A stretch of 64,000 bases of DNA from Clostridia bacterium (GCA_017475185.1 JAFVGB010000010.1:1-64000), one strand, 5' to 3'. Shown: positions 17,051 through 27,179, numbered from the stretch's first letter. Made by a program: numbers and translations. The notes: generated by a model not told the origin, from the sequence alone.

Positions 17051-18619
17051 ATGAAAAAAAGTAAAAGTTTAATAGTATTGTTCTTAGCTATTATATTGTT
17101 TATAAGTAGCTGCTTAATAAGTTTTAATAAAAGTGTATATGCAGCTAAATATGTAAGTGGAAATGAAAATTTAGATTATTCCAAAATATATGGAATAGCA
17201 TCTAATGAATTTGAATTTAACCCTACGCAAATGTTATGTTTATATGCAGAAAATGGAACTGGTGGAAACTATGTTTTAAAATATAGACATAATACAAATA
17301 CAGGAAAACTTATTCCTATAATAGGTTATAATGAATATGGAAATGTTTCAGTAGGTAGCTTTAATGATGGTATTATAGATGGTTCTGATTCATCAACATT
17401 TTTAGCATTATCAGCAAGTGGAAAGGTTTCAACTAAAGAAGAAAAAATAAAACATGAAGAAGTTTGGACAGAAACAACAAATAGATTAGTATGGTCTTTA
17501 GCTGATGGATTAGGTATTTCAAGAAATGATGTAGTTGTAACTGTAACAATTACAATGCCAGAAGTAAGTAAATATGATGTAAAAGGAACTACATTTACAA
17601 TAAACACAAAGGATAAATATACGGAAGAAGTATTAGCCAAAAAATTAGAAATTGAACAAAAAAATGAGATAATTAATAAAGCAGAAAAAATAGATGATTT
17701 AAATTGGGCACATCAAATTGTAAAAATATCTGCAACTACTAAAAATAATGGTGAATGGAAAGTGGTTTTAGGAACAGATAATAATTTTTATTTCTTGTCA
17801 ACTGAGAATGAAAAAAATAATGAACCAGAAAATAATACTACAAAACCAACAGAAGGAACACCTACAAAAGATGATACAGAATTTGAAACAACATTAGAAT
17901 ATGAAGCAACAGTAGAAGATGTCAAAGGAAAAAAAGATGGAGATACTTTCTTACCACCTTACTTTGATAATGATAATACAAAAAAAGATTCTGATGCGAT
18001 AGCTATAATAAAATCAAAAACAAAAGAAGAAATAAAATCAACAAATGGTGTTGATCTAAGAAATGATGGAAAAGCTAATAGCGAAGGTTGGTACTATCCA
18101 GATGTAAATGATAAAACAGTAATAGAGAAAAAGTATGAATTTGATGATTATGATAATACAACAGATAATGGAAAAGTTAAAGAAACTGTAAAATTAACTG
18201 GAGCTGAAGGTGGAGAAGATACTAAAACACCATCAATTAAATGGACATTTAGAAGAGTATCAAAAACTGAAACTGAAAAAGAAGATGGAAGTGTAGAAAT
18301 TGTAATAACATACAACTTACCAGTTGACAAACAAAGTATTCCAGAAGGTTGGGCACCTATATATGATAAAGATGGAAAAACAATTCATAAAATAACAAAA
18401 ACAATAAAAAAAGGTGAATATTATAATAAAGATATTACTGTAAAACAAAATGGAACAGATTCAAAAGTTACAACACATGTAGAAAAATCATGGCCAAAAG
18501 GAAAATCAGAAGCTGATAATTTAGGACCACAAGCAGGAGCATTTTCTGTAGTATTTGTTGCATTAATTGCAGGTGTAGCTATATTTGCTATAACAAGATA
18601 TCGTAAGATAAATAAATAA
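17051..18619 (+). CDS. Exported cell-surface protein with C-terminal anchor
   Basis: I do not recognise the central region. The 522-residue product has a signal peptide (basic MKKSKS start, hydrophobic core, cleavage expected near YAA at about 34), an N-terminal domain to about residue 255, and an acidic, Thr/Lys-rich region. The C-terminal tail reads GPQAG, a hydrophobic helix, then RYRKINK. That layout mimics a sortase signal, but GPQAG departs from LPxTG and from the SPxTG type; it may instead be a plain membrane anchor. It has its own promoter and terminator. Confidence 0.8.
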   Translation: MKKSKSLIVLFLAIILFISSCLISFNKSVYAAKYVSGNENLDYSKIYGIASNEFEFNPTQMLCLYAENGTGGNYVLKYRHNTNTGKLIPIIGYNEYGNVSVGSFNDGIIDGSDSSTFLALSASGKVSTKEEKIKHEEVWTETTNRLVWSLADGLGISRNDVVVTVTITMPEVSKYDVKGTTFTINTKDKYTEEVLAKKLEIEQKNEIINKAEKIDDLNWAHQIVKISATTKNNGEWKVVLGTDNNFYFLSTENEKNNEPENNTTKPTEGTPTKDDTEFETTLEYEATVEDVKGKKDGDTFLPPYFDNDNTKKDSDAIAIIKSKTKEEIKSTNGVDLRNDGKANSEGWYYPDVNDKTVIEKKYEFDDYDNTTDNGKVKETVKLTGAEGGEDTKTPSIKWTFRRVSKTETEKEDGSVEIVITYNLPVDKQSIPEGWAPIYDKDGKTIHKITKTIKKGEYYNKDITVKQNGTDSKVTTHVEKSWPKGKSEADNLGPQAGAFSVVFVALIAGVAIFAITRYRKINK

Positions 18620-18638
18620 TAAAACTAAATATAAATTA

Positions 18639-18677
18639 AAACTACTTATTAAATGAAAATCTTTAATAAGTAGTTTT
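18639..18677 (+). terminator. Terminator after the surface-protein gene
   Basis: AAACTACTTATTAAA pairs perfectly with TTTAATAAGTAGTTT (18639-18653 with 18662-18676), ending in a T run. Confidence 0.93.
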
Positions 18678-18691
18678 TTCATTCAAAACTA

Positions 18692-18720
18692 TTTACTTTC
18701 TGGGCAATTTAAGATATAAT
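18692..18720 (+). promoter_or_regulatory. lysS promoter
   Basis: TTTACT (18692-18697), 17-base spacer, TATAAT (18715-18720). Confidence 0.65.
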
Positions 18721-18755
18721 ATTGAAAGTTTATAAGTATAGAGGAGGAACGGATT

Positions 18756-20261
18756 ATGAGCGAAAATGAAACAAATAATACACAAGAACAAGAATTAGAT
18801 TTAAATCAATTAATGATGGTTAGAAGAGAAAAATTAGCAGAATTACAAGAACAAGGAAAAGATCCATATCAAATAACAAAATTTAATAGAACTAATACAG
18901 CAGGAGAAATAAAATCAAATTATGAGAAATTTGAAGAAAAAGATGTAACTGTTGCTGGAAGAATAATAGCAAAAAGAATAATGGGAAAAGCTTCTTTTTG
19001 TACAATACAAGATTGTGATGAAAGAATTCAAAGTTATGTAAGTATAAATGATTTAGGGGAAGAAAGTTATAAAGCATTTAAAACTTTTGATATTGGAGAT
19101 TTCATTGGAATTACTGGTTTTGTGTTCAAGACAAGAACAGAAGAAATTTCTGTTCATGCTAAAGAAGTAACATTACTATCAAAATCATTACGTCCATTAC
19201 CAGAAAAATTTCATGGTTTAAAAGATCCAGATTTACGTTATAGACAAAGATATGTTGATTTAATAGTAAATCCAGAGGTTAAGAAAAGTTTTGAAATTAG
19301 AAGCAAAATTATAAAAGAAATTCGTAAAATATTAGATGAAAAGGGATATTTGGAAGTTGAAACACCAATATTAAACACAATAGCTGGTGGAGCAACAGCA
19401 AAACCATTTATTACACATCATAATTCTTTAGATATTGATATGTACCTAAGAATTGCTCTAGAATTAAACTTAAAAAGATTAATAGTTGGTGGAATAGATA
19501 AAGTATACGAAATGGGAAGAGTATTCAGAAATGAAGGTATGGATATAAGACATAATCCAGAGTTTACTGAATTAGAGTTATATGCAGCATATCAAGATTA
19601 CAATGATATGATGGATATAACTGAAGAAATCTTTTCAAGATGTGCTAATGAGGTACTTGGAACAACAAAAATTACATATCAAGGACAAGAAATTGATTTA
19701 ACACCATCATGGAAAAGAATTACAATGGTTGATGCAATTAAAGAGGTTACAGGAATTGATTTTAACACAATCAACACAGATGAAGAAGCTGTAGCTTTAG
19801 CAAAAGAAAGAAATATCATTATTCCAGATCCTACAAAAGAAACAAGAGGAGATGTAATTAGTTTATTCTTTGATGAATATGTTGAAGAAACATTAATTCA
19901 GCCAACATTTATATATGAATATCCAGTTGAAATTTCACCACTTGCTAAAAGAAAAGTATCAGATCCTAGAATGACAGAAAGATTTGAAGTATTTATAGGT
20001 GGTAGAGAATATGGAAATGCATTCTCAGAATTAAATGATCCAATTGATCAATATGAAAGATTTAAAAAACAAGTTGAAGCAAGAGAAGCAGGTGATGAAG
20101 AAGCTGGAATGATGGATGAAGACTATGTTCAAGCTTTGGAATATGGTATGCCTCCAACAGGTGGATTAGGAATTGGAATTGATAGATTAATAATGTTGCT
20201 TACAGATTCTGCATCAATTAGAGATGTATTATTATTCCCAACGATGAAACCACTTAATTAA
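18756..20261 (+). CDS. lysS: Lysine--tRNA ligase, class II
   Basis: This enzyme charges tRNA-Lys. The 501-residue product has the class II layout: an N-terminal helix, an OB-fold anticodon-binding domain (about 70-160), and a catalytic domain with motif 1 ([11 protein letters not shown]), motif 2 ([22 protein letters not shown]) and motif 3 ([13 protein letters not shown]). Length and motifs match bacterial LysS. The ribosome-binding site is GAGGAAC. An inverted repeat follows at 20277. Confidence 0.98.
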   Translation: MSENETNNTQEQELDLNQLMMVRREKLAELQEQGKDPYQITKFNRTNTAGEIKSNYEKFEEKDVTVAGRIIAKRIMGKASFCTIQDCDERIQSYVSINDLGEESYKAFKTFDIGDFIGITGFVFKTRTEEISVHAKEVTLLSKSLRPLPEKFHGLKDPDLRYRQRYVDLIVNPEVKKSFEIRSKIIKEIRKILDEKGYLEVETPILNTIAGGATAKPFITHHNSLDIDMYLRIALELNLKRLIVGGIDKVYEMGRVFRNEGMDIRHNPEFTELELYAAYQDYNDMMDITEEIFSRCANEVLGTTKITYQGQEIDLTPSWKRITMVDAIKEVTGIDFNTINTDEEAVALAKERNIIIPDPTKETRGDVISLFFDEYVEETLIQPTFIYEYPVEISPLAKRKVSDPRMTERFEVFIGGREYGNAFSELNDPIDQYERFKKQVEAREAGDEEAGMMDEDYVQALEYGMPPTGGLGIGIDRLIMLLTDSASIRDVLLFPTMKPLN

Positions 20262-20276
20262 TATATAATATAAGAG

Positions 20277-20313
20277 AATCACTTCAAGAAATACAAAAGT
20301 TCTTGAAGTGATT
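20277..20313 (+). terminator. Inverted repeat after lysS, probable terminator
   Basis: AATCACTTCAAGAA pairs perfectly with TTCTTGAAGTGATT (20277-20290 with 20300-20313). There is no T tract, so termination is less certain than the stem. Confidence 0.6.
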
Positions 20314-20363
20314 AACATTGAATAAGTGTTAATGTATAATTTATACATTAAGAAAGGATAAAT

Positions 20364-21134
20364 ATGTTTAGTTTTGACAAAAGAATTTTATATATTGTTT
20401 TAGGAATATTTGTATTTATTAATATAGCAAATAGATTGACAAATACAGATAGTTTACTAATATTATTAATAACTTTACCAGCTGTTTTGATAGCAATAAC
20501 ATTTCATGAATTTGCACATGCTTTTGCAGCAGATAAATTAGGAGATAATACCCCACGCAATCAAGGCAGATTAACTTTAAATCCACTGAAACACATAGAC
20601 ATAATTGGATTTGCATTATTAATTGTTGCAGGGTTTGGATGGGGAAAACCAGTAGAAATTAATCCTAGAAATTTTAAAAGAAACATTTCAATGACAAAAG
20701 CAGAAGCAATAGTTGCATTTGCTGGACCATTAATGAATTTTTTATTAGCAATTTTTTCTACAATAATTTTAACATTACTTATAAAATACGACGTTTTGGT
20801 TAATATGCCATCTAGAACTGTGTGGCTAATATTTGTCTTTATTGTAGAATTAATTTTAATAAATATAGGATTGGGATTGTTTAATTTAATTCCATTACCT
20901 CCATTAGATGGTTCAAAAATATTAAATCATTTCTTACCAAGTAATGCTAGACACTGGTTTGAAAGTAATCAACAAATTTTATATATAATTTTTATTGCAA
21001 TATGGATAACTGGAATTGCTGGCATGGTAATAACACCATGTATAGAAAATATTGTAAAATGGTTATTCATATTAATAGGTAATATTTTTAACACAAATAT
21101 AAAAATAATTTTGCAAATATTCGGAATATTCTAA
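20364..21134 (+). CDS. Site-2 protease-type membrane metalloprotease (M50)
   Basis: Family M50 enzymes cut substrates within the membrane. The 256-residue product has about six membrane segments, the zinc motif HEFAH (around residue 48-52), the following DKLGD...GRLTLNPLKHID segment typical of the short rhomboid-like M50B group, and the second zinc-ligand region NLIPLPPLDGSK. The substrate is unknown. It lies between lysS and tsaD; the 70 bases after it hold the unusual tsaD leader. Confidence 0.92.
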   Translation: MFSFDKRILYIVLGIFVFINIANRLTNTDSLLILLITLPAVLIAITFHEFAHAFAADKLGDNTPRNQGRLTLNPLKHIDIIGFALLIVAGFGWGKPVEINPRNFKRNISMTKAEAIVAFAGPLMNFLLAIFSTIILTLLIKYDVLVNMPSRTVWLIFVFIVELILINIGLGLFNLIPLPPLDGSKILNHFLPSNARHWFESNQQILYIIFIAIWITGIAGMVITPCIENIVKWLFILIGNIFNTNIKIILQIFGIF

Positions 21135-21146
21135 AAGATTAAATAA

Positions 21147-21204
21147 AGAAAGGAGAGCAAAATATAAAAACTATTTATAGTTAAAATTATTTTGCGTAGA
21201 GTAA
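21147..21204 (+). promoter_or_regulatory. Hairpin between Shine-Dalgarno and start codon of tsaD
   Basis: The strong GAAAGGAG lies about 50 bases before the tsaD ATG, too far for normal use. Between them GCAAAATA (21157-21164) pairs perfectly with TATTTTGC (21188-21195), with an inner AACTA/TAGTT stem. Folding the hairpin would bring the site to about 10 bases from the ATG. An in-frame TAA directly before the ATG rules out an upstream start. Confidence 0.6.
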
Positions 21205-22203
21205 ATGAACGATATATTAACTTTAGGAATTGAATCAAGTTGTGATGAAACTTCTGTATCTGTAGTAAAAAATGGTAGAGAAGTGCTTTCTAATGTTATA
21301 AATTCACAAATTAAAATACATGAACAATATGGTGGAGTTGTCCCTGAAATTGCATCAAGAAATCATGTAGAAGCAATTTCAGAAGTAACAAAACAAGCCT
21401 TAAAAGAGGCAAATGTTACTTTTGAAGACATAGATCATATTGCATGTACATATGGTCCTGGATTAGTAGGAGCATTACTTGTGGGTGTTTCATATGCTAA
21501 AGCATTGAGTTATACTTTAAATATTCCTTTAGTTGGAACAAATCATATTCAAGGACATATTGCGGCAAATTATATAACTCATAAAGATTTAGAACCACCA
21601 TTTTTATGTATGATAATTTCAGGAGGACATACTCATTTAGTACATATAAAAAGTTATGAAGATTTTGAAATATTAGGAAAAACAAGAGATGACGCTATTG
21701 GCGAAGCTTTTGATAAAGTAGCAAGAGTAGTTGGACTTGGTTATCCAGGTGGACCTAAAATAGACAAGATGGCAAAAGAAGGTACTCCAAATATTGATTT
21801 ACCAAAAACACATTTTGATAATTTGGATTTTAGTTTTAGTGGAATAAAAACTGCAATCATAAATTTACATCACAAAAATCCTGATATTAATAAGGCAGAT
21901 TTATGTGCAAGCTTTGAAAAAAATGTTACAGAAGTTTTATTGGATAATGTATTAAAAGCTGCAAAAAATCTTGGAATTAATAAAATTGCGTTGGCAGGAG
22001 GAGTATCAGCTAATTCTTATATCAGAGAAAAGTTTATGGAATTAGAGAAAACTCAAGGATTTAAAGTTTTTTATCCTGAACCTATTTTGTGTACAGATAA
22101 TGCAGCAATGATTGCTAGTGCGGGTTATTATAATTATATAAATGGAAAAAGGTCTGATTTATATTTGAACGCGGTACCTAATTTGAAACTTGGACAAGAA
22201 TAG
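21205..22203 (+). CDS. tsaD: tRNA threonylcarbamoyladenosine synthase TsaD
   Basis: TsaD transfers threonylcarbamoyl to A37 of ANN-decoding tRNAs, working with TsaB and TsaE. The 332-residue product opens [11 protein letters not shown], has the metal-binding HIQGH motif (about 111-115), [30 protein letters not shown] and [11 protein letters not shown], all diagnostic of the family. The start is fixed by a stop codon immediately before the ATG. It lacks a normally spaced Shine-Dalgarno; the only strong one is separated from the ATG by a hairpin. Confidence 0.96.
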   Translation: MNDILTLGIESSCDETSVSVVKNGREVLSNVINSQIKIHEQYGGVVPEIASRNHVEAISEVTKQALKEANVTFEDIDHIACTYGPGLVGALLVGVSYAKALSYTLNIPLVGTNHIQGHIAANYITHKDLEPPFLCMIISGGHTHLVHIKSYEDFEILGKTRDDAIGEAFDKVARVVGLGYPGGPKIDKMAKEGTPNIDLPKTHFDNLDFSFSGIKTAIINLHHKNPDINKADLCASFEKNVTEVLLDNVLKAAKNLGINKIALAGGVSANSYIREKFMELEKTQGFKVFYPEPILCTDNAAMIASAGYYNYINGKRSDLYLNAVPNLKLGQE

Positions 22204-22216
22204 AAGTTTGTAGGAA

Positions 22217-22445
22217 GTAATCGAAATGTTGAAAAATATCAATTAGCAAAATGTATTAACACTCCGTTCGTTTACTGGCGTTGGAGTTTGAGAGGAAGAC
22301 GTTAGGTTGGAGCACCAATATAATTCGCTGTGCTCATTAGCATAAGTTATCTCTACGTCACTGCGTTCCAAGAGCTAACTTAACTGCGCACTTCACTGCG
22401 TGTTAATGATTTTGCTAATTGACATTTTTCGACATTTCGACTACT
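22217..22445. mobile_element. 229-bp element with 45-bp imperfect terminal inverted repeats
   Basis: The left arm (22217-22262) and right arm (22400-22445) are inverted copies over about 45 bases with roughly five differences. The 137-base interior is much richer in G and C than the surroundings (CTCCGTTCG, CACTGCG twice, GCGCAC) and carries no ORF. Size, structure and base composition suggest a MITE-like non-autonomous element. It fills the whole gap between tsaD and the next gene, and its right end lies just upstream of that gene's ribosome-binding site. Confidence 0.65.
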
Positions 22446-22472
22446 CTACCAAAAAAGAAAGGAGTGATTGTA

Positions 22473-23180
22473 GTGTCGATATATGTGATTGCAGATTTGC
22501 ATTTGTCCTTTGGGGTAGATAAACCTATGGATATATTTGGAGATAATTGGGGAAATCATCCGGAGAAGATTAGGCAAGATTGGCTAAGTAAAGTTAAGCC
22601 TGAAGATACTGTTATTCTTCCAGGAGATTTTTCTTGGGCTACATATATAGAAGATGCTAAACTTGATTTTCAGTATTTGAATGATTTACCTGGTAAAAAG
22701 ATTTTACTAAAAGGAAATCATGATTATTGGTGGACAACACTTTCCAAAATGAGAGAATTTGTTGCAGAAAATAATTTCGAAAATATAGATTTTTTATATA
22801 ATAATTCATATCTTGTTGAAAATAAGATTATCGTTGGTTCAAGAGGTTGGGCGTTGCAAGATGGTGAAGAAAATAAAAAAATGATTAACAGAGAAAATGA
22901 GAGACTTAAACTGTCTTTTAAAGATGGTATTCAGAAATATGGTAATGATAAAGAAATTATAGTATTTATGCACTATCCGCCAATTGCTAGTAAAAATTTA
23001 ATAGGAAGTAGCTATTTAGATTTTTATAAAACAATGATGGAACATGGAGTAAAAGAATGCTATTATGGACATTTACATGGAAATTCACATAAAGATGCAA
23101 TAGAAGGTGAAGTTGGCGGTATCAATTTTCATTTAATAAGTGCGGATTATTTAGATTTTAAATTAGTGAAAATTAATTAA
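22473..23180 (+). CDS. Metallophosphoesterase
   Basis: A calcineurin-like phosphoesterase of 235 residues. The five family motifs are visible: ADLHLSFG, GDFSW, GNHDYWW, MHYPP and GHLHG, which supply a two-metal site. Substrate unknown. I place the start at the GTG (22473) because AAAGGAG precedes it; the open frame extends back into the inverted-repeat element, and those extra 18 codons come from the repeat arm. It is likely expressed from a promoter within or beyond the element. Confidence 0.88.
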   Translation: MSIYVIADLHLSFGVDKPMDIFGDNWGNHPEKIRQDWLSKVKPEDTVILPGDFSWATYIEDAKLDFQYLNDLPGKKILLKGNHDYWWTTLSKMREFVAENNFENIDFLYNNSYLVENKIIVGSRGWALQDGEENKKMINRENERLKLSFKDGIQKYGNDKEIIVFMHYPPIASKNLIGSSYLDFYKTMMEHGVKECYYGHLHGNSHKDAIEGEVGGINFHLISADYLDFKLVKIN

Positions 23181-23216
23181 AAATATTTTGTAGACTTGAA
23201 AAGTAATAAAAAAGTA

Positions 23217-23244
23217 TTGCAAAATTGGAAAAATGTGGTATAAT
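23217..23244 (+). promoter_or_regulatory. tig promoter
   Basis: TTGCAA (23217-23222), 16-base spacer, TATAAT (23239-23244), with a GTGG upstream of the -10. Confidence 0.7.
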
Positions 23245-23318
23245 AATAAAGCTTGTTACTGTTGAACAAAGTAACATAAATGAGAAAACAGATATATTTG
23301 AAAGGATGTATGTAAAAA

Positions 23319-24602
23319 ATGAGTATTAAAGTAGAGAAAACAGAAAATACAAATGAATTAAAATTAACATTTAATGTACCAGCAGAAACATTTGATGAAG
23401 GAATGAAAAAAGTTTATAGCAAAACAGCTAAATATTTCAATATACCAGGATTCAGAAAAGGTAAAGCACCAATGTCTTTAGTTGAAAGAACATATGGTTC
23501 TGAAATCTTTTATGAAGATACTTTTAATGAAATAGTTCCAGAAATCTTCGAAAAAGAAATTGAAGAAAATAAATTAGAAGTAGTTAGCAAACCTGAAATA
23601 GATATAGTACAAATTGGAAAAGGTAAAGAATTAATATTTACTGCAATTGTACAAACTAAACCAGAAGTTAAATTAGGAAAATATAAAGGAATCGAATTAG
23701 AAAAAACAGAACACAAAATAATGGCAAAAGATGTTAACGCTGAATTAGACCGTATGGCAGAAAAAAATGCTAGATTAATAAGCGTTGAAGGTGAAGCTGT
23801 TAAAGAAAAAGATATAGCTGTTATTGATTTTGAAGGATTTGTTGATGGAGTAGCTTTTGAAGGTGGAAAAGCTGAAAATCATGAATTAGAAATAGGAAGC
23901 AAAACATTTATACCAGGATTTGAAGACCAAATTATAGGAATGAAAGTTGATGAAGAAAAAGACATCAATGTAAAATTCCCAGATGAATATTTTTCAGCAG
24001 AATTAGCTGGAAAAGATGCTACATTCAAAGTTAAATTACATGAAATTAAAAGAAAAGAATTACCAAAAATAGATGATGAATTTGCTAAAGATGTTAGTGA
24101 ATTTGATACATTAAAAGAATTAAAAGATAGTATCAAAGAAAAATTACAAACAGAAAGCGATAACAAAGCTAAATACGAAACAGAAGAGAATGCTATAAAA
24201 GCTGTTTGTGATGCAACAGATATAGAAATTCCATCAGGAATGATTGAAACAGAAATAGATAATATGTTAAAAGACATTGAAACAAGATTATCTTATCAAG
24301 GATTAAATTTAAAACAATATCTTCAAATGGTTGGAAAAACTGAAGAAGAAATGAGAAAAGAATATGAAGAACAAGCTAAAACTTCAGTTAAAAGTAGATT
24401 AGTTTTAGAAGCTATTGTAAAAGCTGAAAAATTAGAAGCTTCTGAAGAAGAAATTGTTGAAAAAGTTAAAGAAATGGCTGAAAATTATGGTAAAAAAGCA
24501 GAAGACTTACAAGGAAATGAACATTTAACAAATTACATTAAAGAAAATATGGCAGCAGAAAAAGCAATAAAATTTGTTGTTGATAATGCAAAAATAAAAT
24601 AA
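23319..24602 (+). CDS. tig: Trigger factor
   Basis: Trigger factor is the ribosome-bound chaperone at the nascent-chain exit. The 427-residue product has the N-terminal ribosome-binding domain with GFRKGKAP (about 44-51), a central FKBP-like prolyl isomerase domain (about 150-240, starting DIAVIDFEGFVDG) and a helical C-terminal chaperone domain. It leads a tig, clpP, clpX block, the standard Firmicutes order. A terminator follows. Confidence 0.97.
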   Translation: MSIKVEKTENTNELKLTFNVPAETFDEGMKKVYSKTAKYFNIPGFRKGKAPMSLVERTYGSEIFYEDTFNEIVPEIFEKEIEENKLEVVSKPEIDIVQIGKGKELIFTAIVQTKPEVKLGKYKGIELEKTEHKIMAKDVNAELDRMAEKNARLISVEGEAVKEKDIAVIDFEGFVDGVAFEGGKAENHELEIGSKTFIPGFEDQIIGMKVDEEKDINVKFPDEYFSAELAGKDATFKVKLHEIKRKELPKIDDEFAKDVSEFDTLKELKDSIKEKLQTESDNKAKYETEENAIKAVCDATDIEIPSGMIETEIDNMLKDIETRLSYQGLNLKQYLQMVGKTEEEMRKEYEEQAKTSVKSRLVLEAIVKAEKLEASEEEIVEKVKEMAENYGKKAEDLQGNEHLTNYIKENMAAEKAIKFVVDNAKIK

Positions 24603-24614
24603 GTAATTAAATGT

Positions 24615-24647
24615 AAAAGTTAGGGGTTGAAAAATCCCTAACTTTTT
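24615..24647 (+). terminator. Terminator after tig
   Basis: AAAAGTTAGGG / CCCTAACTTTT stem (24615-24625 with 24636-24646) and T tail. Confidence 0.9.
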
Positions 24648-24804
24648 GTGACTTAGGTATTGAAAAAAAGCCAATTATATTATAAAATGCAGTTAAAGTT
24701 TTAAATAATAGTCACTAAAAAAATAATTATTTATAAAATATATAAGGTTTATAAATTCGGTATTTGTAAATAATTACTATAATAAAGAAATTAGGAGGAT
24801 AAAA

Positions 24805-25410
24805 ATGTTAGAAAAAAATAGTTTAGTTCCATATGTAGTTGAACAAACATCAAAAGGAGAAAGATCTTATGATATTTTCTCAAGATTGTTGAAAGATAGA
24901 ATTATATTTTTAGGAGAAGATGTTAATCCAACTTCTGCAAGTTTAGTTATAGCACAAATGTTATTTCTAGAATCAGAAGATCCAGATAAAGAAATATCTT
25001 TATATATCAATAGCCCTGGTGGTTCTATAACAGATGGTATGGGAATTGTAGATACTATGAATTATATTAAATGCCCTGTTACAACAATTTGTATTGGTAT
25101 GGCTGCAAGTATGGGAGCAGTGTTATTAGCATCTGGAGAAAAAGGAAAACGTTTTGCAACACCAAATGCAGAAATATTAATTCACCAACCTTTAATAGGT
25201 GGTGGTGGACTTTCTGGCCAAACTACAGAAATTAAAATTCATGCAGATCACATGGTTAAAACAAGAGAAAAACTAAATAAATTATTAAGTGAAAGAACAG
25301 GTCAACCATTAGATGTAATTAATAGAGATACTGAAAGAGATAATTATATGACAGCTCAAGAAGCACTAGAATACGGTTTAATTGATGGAATTATGGAAAA
25401 AAGAGCTTAA
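24805..25410 (+). CDS. clpP: ATP-dependent Clp protease proteolytic subunit
   Basis: ClpP is the barrel-shaped serine peptidase of the ClpXP and ClpCP machines. The 201-residue product has the catalytic triad Ser102 (GMAASMG), His127 (ILIHQP) and Asp175 (NRDTERD), at the usual spacing. The ribosome-binding site is TTAGGAGG. The 200-base gap after tig holds only AT-rich sequence with an imperfect dyad; I found no CtsR-type operator. clpX follows after 77 bases. Confidence 0.98.
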   Translation: MLEKNSLVPYVVEQTSKGERSYDIFSRLLKDRIIFLGEDVNPTSASLVIAQMLFLESEDPDKEISLYINSPGGSITDGMGIVDTMNYIKCPVTTICIGMAASMGAVLLASGEKGKRFATPNAEILIHQPLIGGGGLSGQTTEIKIHADHMVKTREKLNKLLSERTGQPLDVINRDTERDNYMTAQEALEYGLIDGIMEKRA

Positions 25411-25441
25411 AAACGCACAAAAGAAAATAAAATAAATGAAG

Positions 25442-25487
25442 AAAGGAGTGTATGGTGTATTTGAATTAAATACCATACAATATTAAA
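25442..25487 (+). promoter_or_regulatory. Hairpin between Shine-Dalgarno and start codon of clpX
   Basis: AAAGGAGT (25442-25449) is followed directly by a hairpin, GTATGGT...ACCATAC (25450-25478, with a two-base bulge and an ATTT/AAAT extension). Nine more bases lead to the clpX ATG at 25488. The site is about 38 bases from the ATG unfolded and about nine bases away when folded. The arrangement parallels that at tsaD. Confidence 0.62.
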
Positions 25488-26813
25488 ATGCCAAGTAAAG
25501 AACAAAATAGAACAATAAGATGCTCTTTTTGTGGTAAAACACAAGAAGCTGTGCAAAGAATTATTGCTGGGCCTGGTGTATATATTTGTAATGAGTGTAT
25601 AGATGTTTGTAATAATATCATTGAAGATGATTTATATGAAGATCCAGATGCAACATATACAGTAAATGAAGGTGATACTTTACCAACACCAGCTCAAATA
25701 AAAAGCGTATTAGATGAGTATGTAATTGGACAGGAAGATGCAAAGAAAACCCTTTCTGTTGCAGTATATAATCATTATAAAAGAATTAATAACAATGAAT
25801 ACATTCTTGAACAAAGTAATAATGCTAATAGTATTGAAATTCAAAAAAGCAATATTTTACTATTAGGACCTACTGGTTGTGGAAAAACTTTATTAGCACA
25901 AACATTAGCTAAAATCTTAAATGTACCTTTTGCGATTGCTGATGCAACAACACTTACAGAAGCAGGATATGTTGGAGAAGATGTTGAAAACATATTATTA
26001 AAATTAATCCAAGCTGCTGATTATGATGTTGCAAAAGCTGAAAGAGGAATTATTTATATAGATGAAATAGATAAAATAACTAGAAAATCAGAAAATCCTT
26101 CAATAACAAGAGATGTAAGTGGAGAAGGTGTTCAACAAGCATTATTAAAAATTGTTGAAGGAACAGTTGCTTCAGTTCCACCACAAGGAGGAAGAAAACA
26201 TCCACATCAAGAATTTATACAAATAAATACAGAAAACATATTATTTATATGTGGAGGTGCCTTTGAAGGTTTAGATAAATTAATTAATGATAGAATTGGA
26301 AAAAAATCAATTGGATTTGGTGCTAAAATAGAAAGTGCAAAGGAAATAGATAAAACAAAAGTATTTAGCGAATTATTACCACAGGATTTATTAAAATTTG
26401 GTTTAATTCCAGAGTTTGTAGGTAGATTACCGATTGTTGCAACATTACAAGATTTAGACAGAGCAGCTTTAATTGAGATAGTTACAAAACCTAAAAATGC
26501 ATTAGTAAAGCAATATAAAAAATTATTTGAAATTGATGGAGTAGAATTGGAATTTCAAGATGATGCTTTAGAAGCAATTGTTGATAAAGCAATTGAAAGA
26601 AAAACAGGTGCAAGAGGATTGCGTGCAATATTAGAAGATATCATGAGAGATATTATGTTTGAAATACCATCAAATCCAAATATAGAAAAATGTGTAATTA
26701 CTAAAGAAACTGTTATTAATGGTGCAGAGCCAATTATTATGGTAAATAAAGATAGAAACAAAACTGTAACAAGAATGAGAAGCAAAAGCAAGAATGGAAT
26801 TGAAACAGCATAA
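25488..26813 (+). CDS. clpX: ATP-dependent Clp protease ATP-binding subunit ClpX
   Basis: ClpX is the hexameric unfoldase that feeds substrates to ClpP. The 441-residue product has the N-terminal zinc-binding domain (CSFCGK...CNECIDVC, about 13-37), Walker A GPTGCGKT (about 128), Walker [10 protein letters not shown], the RKHPHQEF loop and a C-terminal sensor 2 region (GARGLR). No frame problems. The leader hairpin between ribosome-binding site and start codon is the odd feature. Confidence 0.98.
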   Translation: MPSKEQNRTIRCSFCGKTQEAVQRIIAGPGVYICNECIDVCNNIIEDDLYEDPDATYTVNEGDTLPTPAQIKSVLDEYVIGQEDAKKTLSVAVYNHYKRINNNEYILEQSNNANSIEIQKSNILLLGPTGCGKTLLAQTLAKILNVPFAIADATTLTEAGYVGEDVENILLKLIQAADYDVAKAERGIIYIDEIDKITRKSENPSITRDVSGEGVQQALLKIVEGTVASVPPQGGRKHPHQEFIQINTENILFICGGAFEGLDKLINDRIGKKSIGFGAKIESAKEIDKTKVFSELLPQDLLKFGLIPEFVGRLPIVATLQDLDRAALIEIVTKPKNALVKQYKKLFEIDGVELEFQDDALEAIVDKAIERKTGARGLRAILEDIMRDIMFEIPSNPNIEKCVITKETVINGAEPIIMVNKDRNKTVTRMRSKSKNGIETA

Positions 26814-26840
26814 TTAAATTATAAATAATCATAAAATTAT

Positions 26841-26869
26841 TTGCTTTTTATTAAAAGATATGCTAAAAT
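26841..26869 (+). promoter_or_regulatory. Candidate secG promoter
   Basis: TTGCTT (26841-26846), 17-base spacer, TAAAAT (26864-26869). Confidence 0.5.
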
Positions 26870-26908
26870 TAAGCAAATGAAAAAAATATATGAATGGAGA
26901 GTGTAAAA

Positions 26909-27157
26909 ATGACAGTATTGAAATATATAGCAATAGCAATTTATTTAATAATATGTATAGCTTTAATAGTAGTAGCTACAATACAAACAAAAGATTCAAA
27001 TGGTGCATCAGAAGCAATAATGGGTTCTTCAACAAGTAATTTCTATGAAAAAAATAAAGGAAGAACTAAAGAAGGAAAACTAAAAAGAATTACTATTATG
27101 TTAGGTGTTGCTTTTATAGTTGCTTCAATAGCATTAGGAATAATATATGTAATGTAA
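26909..27157 (+). CDS. secG: Preprotein translocase subunit SecG
   Basis: SecG is the small auxiliary subunit of the SecYEG channel. The 82-residue product has two membrane helices (about 3-24 and 58-80) joined by a Gly/Ser-rich polar loop, IMGSSTSNFYEKNKG, which is typical. It precedes rnr, the usual secG-rnr arrangement in Firmicutes. I use the ATG at 26909, preceded by GGAGAG; the ATG at 26894 overlaps that site. Confidence 0.9.
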   Translation: MTVLKYIAIAIYLIICIALIVVATIQTKDSNGASEAIMGSSTSNFYEKNKGRTKEGKLKRITIMLGVAFIVASIALGIIYVM

Positions 27158-27179
27158 GTATAGTAATTGTTAGGTGTAT

